This document shows positions 37,301 to 46,200 of a stretch of 64,000 bases of DNA, piece after piece. Within the stretch, counting starts at the first letter, position 1. Every line of letters starts with the position of its first letter. The stretch is from Branchiostoma lanceolatum (taxonomy: Eukaryota; Chordata; Leptocardii; Amphioxiformes; Branchiostomatidae), in contig NC_089732.1 in assembly GCF_035083965.1 (NCBI RefSeq), positions 6,387,383-6,451,382 on the forward strand, read 5' to 3'. The notes beneath the pieces were generated by a model. The model ran no database searches and had not been told where the DNA came from. It saw only the letters and a list, made by a program, of their open reading frames with translations. The position numbers were made by a program, and so were the translations under genes.

Positions 37301-37323
37301 GAGTCACCTGCCACTCTCAGTGA
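16549..37323 (+). CDS. Secreted LDL-receptor-related protein with two YWTD propellers
   Basis: Probable extracellular lipoprotein/ligand-binding protein of the LDL receptor family, 1335 residues in 26 exons: 16549-16600, 17723-17773, 19519-19638, 20195-20335, 21206-21362, 21992-22314, 22868-22984, 26443-26556, 26932-27084, 27735-27965, 28389-28508, 28681-28803, 29112-29286, 29866-30105, 30567-30685, 31115-31248, 31669-31810, 32290-32442, 33360-33605, 33786-33938, 34040-34214, 34527-34745, 35355-35473, 35912-36048, 36537-36681, 37175-37323. All borders are GT-AG and phases chain without a break. Start [18 protein letters not shown] is a signal peptide (CCGCCACGATG context). The frame ends TGC CAC TCT CAG TGA right after the last EGF: no transmembrane segment or NPxY tail is seen, unlike LDLR, VLDLR or LRP. 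It could be secreted, or a membrane isoform could exist through unseen exons. Exact orthology is not assigned. Confidence 0.85.
16624..16649. repeat. Perfect 11-bp hairpin in LRP intron 1
   Basis: ATCCTTGGACG and CGTCCAAGGAT separated by TAAG, 24 bp after the first exon donor. Could hold the splice region in a stem; function unknown. Confidence 0.6.
17111..17285. mobile_element. Inverted-repeat element (MITE), AGCCTCTACCAGGCT ends
   Basis: Begins AGCCTCTACCAGGCTCCACA and ends GCCCGTTAGAGGCT, with GGTCGCTGG / CAGCGCCCTG also pairing. Same family as 8246-8372 but with about 50 bp more in the middle. Confidence 0.75.
18424..18585 (+). mobile_element. tRNA-derived SINE, family 1, internally deleted
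   Basis: Box A (GGCGCAACGGTTAGAGC) runs straight into CCCTTGGAAAGGCTCTTT, so the anticodon and box B half is lost; the tail with CCACCGAGCCTC and CCAACATCTAGCACATT is kept. Lies in LRP intron 2. Cannot be transcribed from its own promoter. Confidence 0.8.
19137..19412. repeat. (CA)n-rich microsatellite, about 275 bp
   Basis: Compound CA/CG/CATA dinucleotide tract ending about 105 bp before the exon coding the first LDL-A repeat. CG-alternating stretches could adopt Z-DNA. Confidence 0.97.
19826..20061. mobile_element. 236-bp MITE flanked by TTAA
   Basis: Termini GCCCCCCTCTCACTGGACCC and GGGTCCAGTGAGAGGAGGTC form a long inverted repeat continuing through CGCGGCACG/CGTGCCGCG. TTAA sits on both sides (19822-19825, 20062-20065), the target preference of piggyBac-type elements. 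A copy of identical length lies at 34771-35006. Confidence 0.8.
21477..21625. repeat. Interspersed repeat (CTTCCATTGACCCCA family)
   Basis: Shares ordered words CTTCCATTGACCCCA, CTGGAATGTCT, AACGACTAGTTCT, CTCTGAACT and TGACCTTTGCAGTGACAC with 51447-51600. The two copies are diverged and have no clear ends. Confidence 0.6.
22451..22476. repeat. Perfect 12-bp-arm palindrome
   Basis: CAAGGACATTAT, AC, ATAATGTCCTTG. Lies in LRP intron 6. No known role. Confidence 0.6.
22997..23106. repeat. GC-rich inverted-repeat remnant
   Basis: AGTATAGCCT at the left and AGGCTAGTACT at the right flank a GC-rich core with GCGGCCGGCC and CCGCCCCCTAGAGGGGG. Looks like a small foldback element in an AT-rich intron. 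Confidence 0.4.
23545..24705. repeat. (ATAATATC)n octamer satellite, about 1.15 kb
   Basis: Uninterrupted octamer repeats with recurring variants ATGATATC, AAAATATC and ATCGTAAT-type units. Blocks ending in TATCAAAACATAAT recur about 113 bp apart (near 24058 and 24171), a sign of higher-order expansion. A TTTTAATAAATAA-rich interruption spans 24451-24565. Lies in LRP intron 7. Confidence 0.97.
25250..26275 (+). repeat. Long interspersed repeat (TATGCAAATTA / GCTAGGGGGCC family)
   Basis: Ordered words include CCTCATTTATTATGCAAATTA, ACTGCAGTTCCAAAC, GCTAGGGGGCC, CTACCAAA-ATCAT, GCTGCAGTACC and a 3' end near CGAGTTATGCTCTTGACATAC. Further copies lie at 39340-39700 (reverse), 43090-44240 and 44700-45080. 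No coding capacity seen; class unknown. Confidence 0.7.
27090..27445. repeat. Degenerate tandem repeat, about 135 bp, 2.5 copies
   Basis: TGTTTACTTCAAGTTCAAGTTC followed by AGTTCACCTTGGTGA recurs near 27092, 27232 and 27360. In LRP intron 9, starting right after the exon donor. Confidence 0.7.
29318..29412. mobile_element. Foldback element, about 95 bp
   Basis: AGCCTGAGTGTAATCCT at the left pairs with AGGATGACACCCAGGCT at the right, and TAGTTCCAGGCT with AGCCTGGAACTA inside. Small MITE in LRP intron 13. Confidence 0.65.
29596..29666 (-). tRNA. tRNA-Cys (GCA)
   Basis: Minus-strand cloverleaf: D-arm TAGCTCAGTGGTAGAGCA, anticodon loop CTGCAGA giving GCA, T-arm GGTTCAAATCC. Relative to the copy at 32587, the T-stem pair C50-G64 is replaced by T-A, so pairing is kept. 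One C-A mismatch sits in the acceptor stem. A TTTT terminator follows. Lies antisense in LRP intron 13. Probably functional or recently so. Confidence 0.8.
29749..29815. repeat. Near-perfect 29-bp-arm hairpin
   Basis: Arms 29751-29779 and 29785-29813 pair with a single mismatch around a 5-base loop (GTGGT). It ends about 50 bp before the acceptor of LRP exon 14. The shape resembles a microRNA precursor or a young foldback element. Confidence 0.75.
32587..32657 (-). tRNA. tRNA-Cys (GCA)
   Basis: Full cloverleaf on the minus strand, starting GGGGGTATAGCTCAGTGG, anticodon loop CTGCAGA (GCA), T-arm GGTTCAAATCCGGG, ending TGCCCCC. All stems pair with only wobbles. Antisense in LRP intron 18. The best-preserved of four copies. 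Confidence 0.92.
32759..32829 (-). tRNA. tRNA-Cys (GCA), one acceptor mismatch
   Basis: Same as the gene at 32587 except the acceptor starts GTGGG, leaving T2 opposite C71. Downstream TTTT is kept (TACTTTTAA on the minus strand). About 100 bp from its neighbour; a tandem duplicate. Confidence 0.8.
33033..33102 (-). pseudogene. tRNA-Cys pseudogene
   Basis: Aligns along its whole length with the two tRNA-Cys genes just upstream but has changes in the D-arm (AGCTCAGAAGTAGAACA), anticodon stem and T-stem that break pairing. The anticodon GCA remains. Decayed member of the cluster. Confidence 0.75.
34771..35006. mobile_element. 236-bp MITE, second full copy
   Basis: Same termini and same length as 19826-20061 (GCCCCCCTCTCACTGG ... 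CCAGTGAGAGGGGGC). Flanks TAGA and TTCA look like a mutated TTAA duplication. Starts 25 bp after the exon 22 donor of the LRP-like gene. Confidence 0.8.
35689..35717. repeat. (AAAC)n microsatellite
   Basis: Seven AAAC units in LRP intron 23. Confidence 0.9.
36876..37017. mobile_element. Foldback element
   Basis: GGAGGCCAGACTATAGTCAGG at the left pairs with CCTGGCTACAGTCTGGCTTTCC at the right, imperfectly. In the last LRP intron; probably a decayed MITE. Confidence 0.55.
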
Positions 37324-37614
37324 AGAAAAAGAAGAGCTCAAAATGACAAGTTTTAACGTTTATCAAAAAAGTTCAATTTACCCTTTCGAAACAAAGTGTC
37401 TTATTTTAAAAAAAAGATGTTTGATTTTCCAAGGAGGGCTCTGCTATAACGTTATATTAGCAGATTCGGGTGTAATAGAAATGTTGTTGCCTATGTTGTA
37501 TCGCTAAGTGTTACTCGCACACTTACTAAGTTTTGATTACTTTTCATTAAGCTTAGATTATGACAAATTGCTCGATAAGAATCCCTATCTACACAATAAA
37601 AATGTGCCATGACA

Positions 37615-37964
37615 TATTCGCCCTATCTCGCGGTCCCAGATCCTTTTCGGCTGGAGAAGAACAGCGGTTTTCTCAACGAACATGGCGGCTGAGCAGCGTG
37701 TGTTGAACATCAAAATATTTTGCGTTTCCAGGCAACAAATTGCATTCACAACTGCAGAATTGCATTCCTTCCGGAGCTATGATACACTAACGGGTCTATC
37801 ATTACGTGCAAACTGTACGATTTACCTGCATTGTGACGATTTCACCAATCCAAGACACCCAGGACACATGCAAGCATACAGCTTACAAAACTAACGCATG
37901 GTGCGCGAACTCTCGTGAACACGCACGAGAAAGCGCGAGATTTGACCGCGTAATAGGGCGAATA
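37615..37964. mobile_element. 350-bp inverted-repeat element with a small open frame
   Basis: Ends TATTCGCCCTAT..CGCGGTC and GACCGCG..ATAGGGCGAATA are inverted repeats. Inside, an ATG in good context (AACATGGCGG, 37682) opens 70 codons to 37894 with no recognisable domain. Lies just after the LRP-like stop, so it may be part of that 3' UTR. Confidence 0.65.
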
Positions 37965-40227
37965 CAAAATGTAACTTAATTATTTCACAGCTGAATAAAA
38001 TAAAGACTCTCCAAACACTTGTGACTGATACACATCAGACTATACTTCTCAGAAGCAATTTCATACTTGAATGAATACATGGTCCATTTCTATTCTACAT
38101 CTTTCATTTAAAATCTTCCACTTTTCAACCCATACAAATTGGCTTCTTGCTTACAATGATACAATATTCATTCTATATCATCTCAAGCAAACAAAAATTG
38201 CAAAAAGGAAAAACAATCAAGGGTAGAAATAACGTCTGGATGTAACTACGACTGGTAATGTGCACATTTGTTGACCCCGTCATTTGTGCTTGTGATTTTG
38301 TCTCTTCAGACATTACCATAATTTGGTCACAAGTAATTCAGTACGTATGGCCTTTTCCATATACTACATGTAGTAAGTGAAACTGCGGAACAATTCATAA
38401 ACTAGTAACTTCTAACTCCATAGGCACACAATGTGTATAGTCAAAATTCGTCTATTTTCCATCTAAAGCTTAAACATCTAATGTATCTTTTTTCATAACT
38501 CTGTACAATTCCACACTTTGTAACATTCGAGTCACACTAAGCTACGACAAATCCTCTTTCTGTATATAGTCATGATGTTTGGATAATAGACTGTCAGCAA
38601 GTTATACCACTAATTGGATATCATCTTGCATTCAAGACTCTTCAAAGTCACCATCAGTCAAAACTAACCTTAACAATGTTCCATAGGAACTAAGTCAAAA
38701 CAAAGGCTCTATATTTATTGAAGCACAAACTCGTTTTAAATTCTGCCTTTTTGTTTTATAAGAGTCTTGCACATTCCCATATTTCTTGTCAAATATAATC
38801 TTTGTGTTACTGGCAAAATATATGCTGCTACTGCAAAAATGAATATAAAAATCATAGATGTTTGGCTTTTTACATGGCTGTGCTTAAGATTATGAAATTA
38901 AGACACCATTCTAGGACACAATCGATTCTGAAAACTTGATGTAAAGATCAAAAGACATACGTTTAAGAGTATGCATTTCTTAAGTTCACTCTTCCATAAA
39001 GCTGAATCAACTCTTTTTACAAAGAAGTTATTTTTTAAGAAATAGCAGTAGAAAAGATGTTAACAATGTACAAAAGGTAAATCTATTTGCTTGCCATCCA
39101 TGTTTACTTCTGCATTGCAATAAATTATTTACATAAAAGATTCATGTGCCTATATCTGCAACACATGCACATCATTTGCCTACATATCACATGTAGTATA
39201 TTACAAGCATTTGCTTATGCCTCAGTCACATTTCCAAATCAGTACCCCACCAGGTAGGTTACACGCTGTTTTGGTGACGCCTCAGGGGCGAGCCTAATGG
39301 TATATTATTGTGTGCAGTTTGCAAGAATTCTAGGAATTGTACCTGAATTTTAGTCCACGGGACGATAACTCCAGAATGCCTGCATGGATTGTCTCCATAT
39401 TTGGTAGGTGAGTAGGTCTTTGTGAGACCTCAAAATGGTTTCATTTTAATCCCCCTAGTGACTTTCTATGGTACTGCAGCAGAACTTCAGATTTTGATAT
39501 CTGGTGTTCTGACCAAGCTATGGTCATGATTTTTAAGTGATAGACAGCTATTGGGAGGGGGGATAAGTTTGGGCCTTCTAGCGGCTTTTTTTAACTGCAG
39601 GAACTGATATTGTTTTATACTTTGAAAGAGAATAACTCAAGAAGGGGTTGACAGATCATCATAATTTTTGGTATGTAGATAGCTTTAAAAAAAGATCAAA
39701 CAGCCTGTGAACTACTTAGTACCCGACGTGACACCAGTTTAGAAATGTGACAATAGCATTACCTTACAGTAATGTGCACTGCAGACATGTTAGTAGTATT
39801 ACAAACCATTTGGGTAACAGAAATGTTTATACAGAACACAAACACCAGGAAATAGCAGACCATTTGCACTAAGTTTACCCGTAGCACCTCATTTACATTT
39901 CTACCTACATATTTCGTGATCATCAATTGCACATCCTTATTCATCCTCCAAAAAAAGAAAGAGTATCAATTTTCTTCTTCTAACTAGCATGCTTCCATGC
40001 TCAGTACTGTATAGCAGCCTATGGTGACAGTTGTAGTGTTGTAGACATTATTTCAGCACATGCAACACTTGATTAGTATCTAGTACATGAGCTTTGGTGG
40101 GCAATGACTTTGGTTCCCAGTGTCACACCATGGTATAACTGTATCTGAAAGAACTACTGTACCACAGTAGCTCAATAACTTAATACTGTACAATATCTTT
40201 TATCTGTCGGACAGTGATCGGCCGTCA
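37965..40227. other. Spacer between convergent LRP-like gene and ATG4
   Basis: AT-rich, no gene seen. It should hold both 3' UTRs; AATAAA lies on the plus strand near 37993 and TTTATT (AATAAA on the minus strand) near 38710. Contains a reverse copy of an interspersed repeat at 39340-39700. Confidence 0.5.
39340..39700 (-). repeat. Interspersed repeat, reverse copy
   Basis: On the minus strand it follows the same order as 43860-44170: ATCCATCAA-type, CTTCTTGAGTTATTC, CTGCAGTT, GCCGCTAGAAGGCCC, ATCATGACCATAGC, GCTGCAGTACCATAG. Confidence 0.6.
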
Positions 40228-43200
40228 TTACAAGAACACGAAATCCTCCTGCGGTCCACCCAGGGGGCGTAGTTGCCCCTCCCTGTCCAAGTGTTGTACA
40301 CGTAGGATGCGTTCTGGTTGGTTCTGCATGGTTCCTTCCAGCTTGCAGTCCTCCGCGCTCCCGTCTGACACGATGAACATGGGATAGTCCGCTTTAGGGC
40401 CCGGCTGTCGGAGCATCTGGAAACCACAATGTCACATGCTGTAAATCTTGAAATGCTCTTTGAGGTGGTTTCATTGTCACAGGATTTGCAATGATCTCTC
40501 CACCACAAATTCATGACACTGAATATGCTTTTACAACCAATCAATACTGAACTACAGAATTGTTTCAACCGTGAAAACCTCCTTTCCCCTTCTACTGTGA
40601 AACTTAGTCTGTGCAAGAATTAATGAATTTACAGAAATTCAACATTGCTGATGACATCCATAACATGTACTGCAAAGGAAAAGCATTTCTTTACAAATCT
40701 AAATACTGGGCACCTTAAATTTGTAAAGATATAAGAACTTTATTGCACGGCAATTATACACGGTAAAAAGTATGGCAACAACTCTTAAACATAATACAAA
40801 AAAGAAGTATAGAATAAAAGTTAACAACATAATTACTAATACAATACAATAAGGGCTAGCATACATTTATAAAATATAAGTAGATTTCAATTGGTGCTAT
40901 TCCATTTGAGAAGGTTGAAGAGGGGTGGTCTATATGGCTATCTTTTCCCTTCCCTAGTCAATCTAAATACCACATGCATCTCCACTGTACAAAGTTATTT
41001 ACACTTTCCTTCATTCATAAAAAATACTGCACCTACACTACAACATAAACTTTTAAATAGAATGTTAATTTTTCAGGTTCTAAAATATTTGAAAAGTTTG
41101 ATGGACAGTTTAGACTGACCTCCTCTGTGACAGTGGTGCAGAACTTGTTGAAGTCCTCCCTGGTTCTACAGTAGAAGCCGATGGTGCAGCTGGGGTCCAT
41201 CCTGGCAATGGACATCTTACGGGGGTTCATACAGTGGAAGGACTGAGGAGGAACATCACACATTGTTTATAAGCAAGCAACATACATGTAGTGCCATCTA
41301 AGGTTCACTACTTGAGCATGTTAACATGAAGTCATTAGGGCAAACTGTCACCTTGGATGAGGTGAGGACACTGGATACATTTTTTCTTAAGGTAGCAGTC
41401 GACTGAAAGATCCATCAACCATCACACAACTTTAAAAAAAAGGCAGTTCATTGATATAATTAGTGTCAAATCAGAGAGAATATTTGGTTTGTTTGCATAG
41501 AATCTAACACATTCAGAAAAGCTAAAGACTTCCTACTTTTATCATGCAGAAATCGAACTGATTTGAGAAATGCCCCTGTGGAATTCTGGTCTGAGATGAA
41601 CGGATTACCTCCAGGGGGAAGTCACGTGGGGTCATGTCCACTACCTCCTGACAGAAGTGGGGGTCAAGGTGGATAAGTTTGTCATCTGTGGGAAACAACA
41701 AACAAACATTAATGAGCATCAATCAGGAGAAAAATATTGACTGTTAAGTGTGTGTGTGCATCTATGTGTGCTTGTGTGTGTGTGTGTGTGTGTGCATCTA
41801 TGTGTGCTTGTGTGTGTGTGTGTGTGTGTGACAATGTTGATAAAGTTTTTCTTAGGCAATCCTGGTCACAGGTGTCTTTGGTCTTATGTGGCTGTACATG
41901 AATGGTTCTAATAGCCTAGCTACATGTACCGATTACACACCAAAATGATGAGTTAGCCTACCTTGGAATCCCACAAAGTACAGAGAATGCTTGGGTCGGC
42001 CTCCAATCACTCCCAGACAGTGATCCATGGTGAACAGCCCCTGTCAAAAGAAAACAACAGTAGTACACAAGTGCTCTGAACATACCTGAAAAGAGCTCTG
42101 AAAACAGGTAAAAGTTCAAGGTTCAAGTCAAAGTACTACGAAACATATTGGGGAAAACAAAATCAGCATTCGTAACACACTATTCATGGCAACTTCCAAT
42201 GAAAAAACATCAAATGTTGAGTTTCAATCAAATATGGAAATAGTCACTGTGACAGAAGGTGACTTTCTCTTGAAATTCCAGTTGCTATATCTTATAAGAT
42301 AATAATATTCTGTAATGGGTGCAAAAAGTGACTGCAATAACTTGATCACAAGTTAAATACTATATCATGTGTGTGATGTTTGGTGTAATTCACTTTGTCT
42401 TCACGGTAGCAAAATTTCACGGTGTAAGGAAAATGGACATTTTCACTGAACTTAAACTTCACTGTGGTGCACTGTTCTGATTTACAGAACGGATGTGTGA
42501 AGGAATCATAAATAATATCAACAGGTTTTTTTCAAGGTGATGATAGGTTCACGGTACAGAGGTGACCATGAAAACAGTGAACATAAAGTTACAGTGAAAG
42601 AAACAAGAATTACAGCATGTCAGGACATAACATGTTGTCCTACCTTTATACATGGCTCATAGATGGGGTTGAGACTCTCCCCTCCTAACCGTACAGGGAT
42701 AAGGATGATGACAGAACACCAGTTCTCCGAGCTCCCCGCTCTGTCAGCTGTGTTACTGGACAGTCGTCTTCTCTTGGTACACAGGCTCACCACGTCCTGC
42801 TTATACACTGGGACAACATGTGTTCATCAACCTTTAGTATGCTGATCTATTTGTGAACCAATGGCAAATTAAAGGTGGGAAATTGTACATAGTAAGGTAC
42901 TAGTTATGAACTATACTACAGTATATTAAAGCGTAAAAACAAACAAGAATTATATTGTGTAGAATCTGTACTATTCATAGTCTTGCGAGACGGATGAATG
43001 CCTACTACTACATAAGTACATTGTACTGTATCAGAGAAATGGAAAGAGCTTTCAGTACTTTTTGGACCTAATGGCTCACATTAACAACTAGAGTTCCACG
43101 ACCTCATACCTTCGCCAAATGATTTTAACCTTTATGACTGACGTATTAGGAGTGTTTCTCATCAATCATAAATCATACCAGTTGATTGTCTTAAAATATA

Positions 43201-46200
43201 ACATGTCCAAAGTATGAGCTTAACAAATTATGAGCTTAACAAAGAAGATTATGCTAATATTTATCATCAATTATGCAAAGGAGGCCCTTATTAGCATGAT
43301 TTGATTCAACGATGCTCACATTCACATAACGTCCCGATGCCACAAAAAATGATTAAATGTATGACATTGCCGTCATTTGCCAGTGTGGAATAATAGAAGT
43401 TACTCATTAAGTATGCAAATAAGGCCCATATTTGCATATTTTCTATCTATTAACAGTCCTCTCTTCCTCAGTTACAATTTGAATGTCATGTCATGGAACA
43501 AAGCGGATTTTAAAAGTTGCCTCATTAATTATGCAAATTAGAATCTGATTTGCATAATCATTGTCCAATCATACTAAGCATCACACAAGCTATCCACATA
43601 CCAAAAATCATGACCATCCATCAAGGCAATCATGTTATAGTATTTTCTCATTAATTATGCAAATGAGGTCTTAATTTGCATAGTTCATATCAATTAATAT
43701 TTCTCTCTTCCTCAGTTACATATGTCACATGTTTCAGAGTCCTATCATGGAATTTGGCGGATGAATAAACTTTCCTCATTAATTATGCAAATTAGACACT
43801 GATTTGCATAAGAAGGGTCTAATCATGTACATCATCACTCAAGCTATTTACCTACCAAAAATCATTACCATCCATCAAGCCCTTCTTGAGTTATTCCCTT
43901 TCAAAGTCAGACGCAAAACCTGCTCCTGCAGTTCCAAAAAAGCCGCTAGGGGGCCCACACTCACACCACTTACTCTCTGTCCAAAGATCTATCTACCACT
44001 CAAAAATCAGTTCCATAACATGTCCAGAACACGAGATATCAAAACAGGAAGTTCCGCTGCAGTACCATAAGAAGCCGCTAGGGGGCCCAAAATCTAATCG
44101 TTTTTAGGTCTCATCAAAACCTACCAACATACCAAATACCAAGACAATCCATCAAGGCATTCTCGAGTTATTCTGTGCCACTACAAACAAACAGACAGAC
44201 AGACAGACAGACAAACGCTACCCTCTGCATAACCTTCTCGGCGAAGGTAACTACATTCAGAATTCAGAAGTATACTTTGTACCATATGTTGCATCCATAC
44301 AAAAAAGACCTTTAAACAACAAGAGTCTGTTTAACTTACCTGTACAATCCTGTGCCACATACACGCACACCTGACTCAACAGTGGGTGGAACTCTGGTGC
44401 CCCGTCCATGCCATCTCTGTAACAAAGGCGTCATAATACATCTAAATACTGCAATCAACTAGCATTAATTATTATCATTACGACTTAATGATGATCATTA
44501 AACGGTTTCATTTGCCTGAAAAAATAAATCAACACTGTAAAATCTAAACATACATTTCCAGCAGCGTTGTCTAAACTGACCAAAGACAAATATTTCAGAT
44601 CATCTTTAATTTGGTCAATGAAAACTTCACATGAGAGCCTGCAACTTGACCATGCTACAGTTATCTCAGTGCTAATAGGGGGTATCAATGACAGTATCAA
44701 AAGCTAAACTTGAAAAATATCATGGAAATCTGGCATTCCTTTGTTCAGTTATTCTTTTTGGAAGATTTTGAAAAAATACCAATGCAGTTCCAGAGCAAGC
44801 TGCTGGGGCTCAAACCTACACCACTTCCTTACATCAAAAGCTATCTGCCACCTAAAAATCAAGACTATATTAGCTTGTCCAGGTCAAAAGATGCAAAAAA
44901 CAGAAGTTCTGTTGCAGTACCATGGTCACATGCCAGGGGGCCCAAAATTGACTTTGACCTTTGTCTTCCCTACACCTACCCACACACCAATATCATCATA
45001 ATCCGTCCAGAGGTTCTTGAGTTCTGCTGACTACAAAAATATGGAAACACACACACACAGACACGCCAAAAACAATATCTCCATTTTTCATGGAGATAAC
45101 AATAAGTATCTTATGGAAGACAACTACTACATCTAAATCTCTTAGCAATACCCTTGTCAATAGGACCTACTTCATGATGTGTGCCACTGAGGATGGTCCG
45201 TACCAGTCCCCTGCCCTCTTGCCTAAGTTCTGCCCTATCTGTACCAGTCTGTGTAGGGAGAACGGACTGCTCTCATTGTCACCAAACCAGCCGATTATCT
45301 CTCTGTGGAAGGCCTCCTGTTCCCTGGTCTGATTCCCAAACCATCTCCAGTCTAGGAAAAAGATACTTCAGTAAGGCTTGGAAGAAATATGAGAGATGAA
45401 ACATACATACATAGCAACGTGACACAGTAAAAAGTAATGATATTTACATTTAAATGGAATTAATGCTAGAATCTATTTAAACAGGTACATTCGTTTACCT
45501 CTTTCTGACTTTCGTACAAATTACTTTAGAAATGTGTCAGCAATGCACTATTCATCCCTTAATTCAGAAGGGGATGCTTAGAAAATTTCTGCAACTCATG
45601 ATTTATTGCTCACTGAGTTACATCTTCTATCTGCATAAATTGTACCATAAAAGTGGCAGCTTGCTCATTCCTTGACAAAGAATAGCACTGTTTGGAATTT
45701 AAATTAGCCCCAGTTTTTTTTTTCAATGTGCTGGAAATTACAGTTTAAAATCTTGCTATAGTCCCTGGTGTTTGTACATAAACACATGCTTTCTAAACAT
45801 TTTTTCCTCACCTCTTCCCAAGAAGTGCATGACAAGTCCTCCAGCCAACAACATCTGCCCACTGCGCAGCATACAGCCCCACCCGCAGTCTGTAGTAAAC
45901 ATGGACCCGGCTAGCTGGGGAAACTCCCGGCGGTACGTCAGCCAGATCTTGGAGGCAAAGTCTCTCTTGAACAGCTCCATAGTGTAGAGTCGTCTGTCCG
46001 CATCTGTCAGGGGCTCCAGTTGCTTTGTCAGCTCTGGTGGAAAAATCAAAAGGGACACTATCATTACTCTTGAGAATAAACTTTTCAATAAAGGAAAAGC
46101 AGAATATACTTTAATGAAGGACAAGCAGTTCTGGAGACTAAACTCTTCTTGCTACACCTTGTAACCATTAGGAACAATGATGATGATTATGAAAACATAA

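Larger units (their letters stand above)
33360..37323 (+). other. LRP linker, LDL-A 11, second propeller and last EGF
   Basis: Exon 19 is a Thr/Ser/Pro linker (82 residues, no cysteine), like the O-glycosylated stalk of LDLR but internal. Exon 20 encodes a degenerate LDL-A module whose acidic site reads DWGDEG, so calcium binding is doubtful. Exons 21-25 encode a propeller with IYWSDQF, LYWTETM, VYFADWA, LFWSDAK and LFWMDWD; exon 26 encodes an EGF ([10 protein letters not shown]) and the stop. An AATAAA at 37595-37600 could be the poly(A) signal. Confidence 0.85.
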
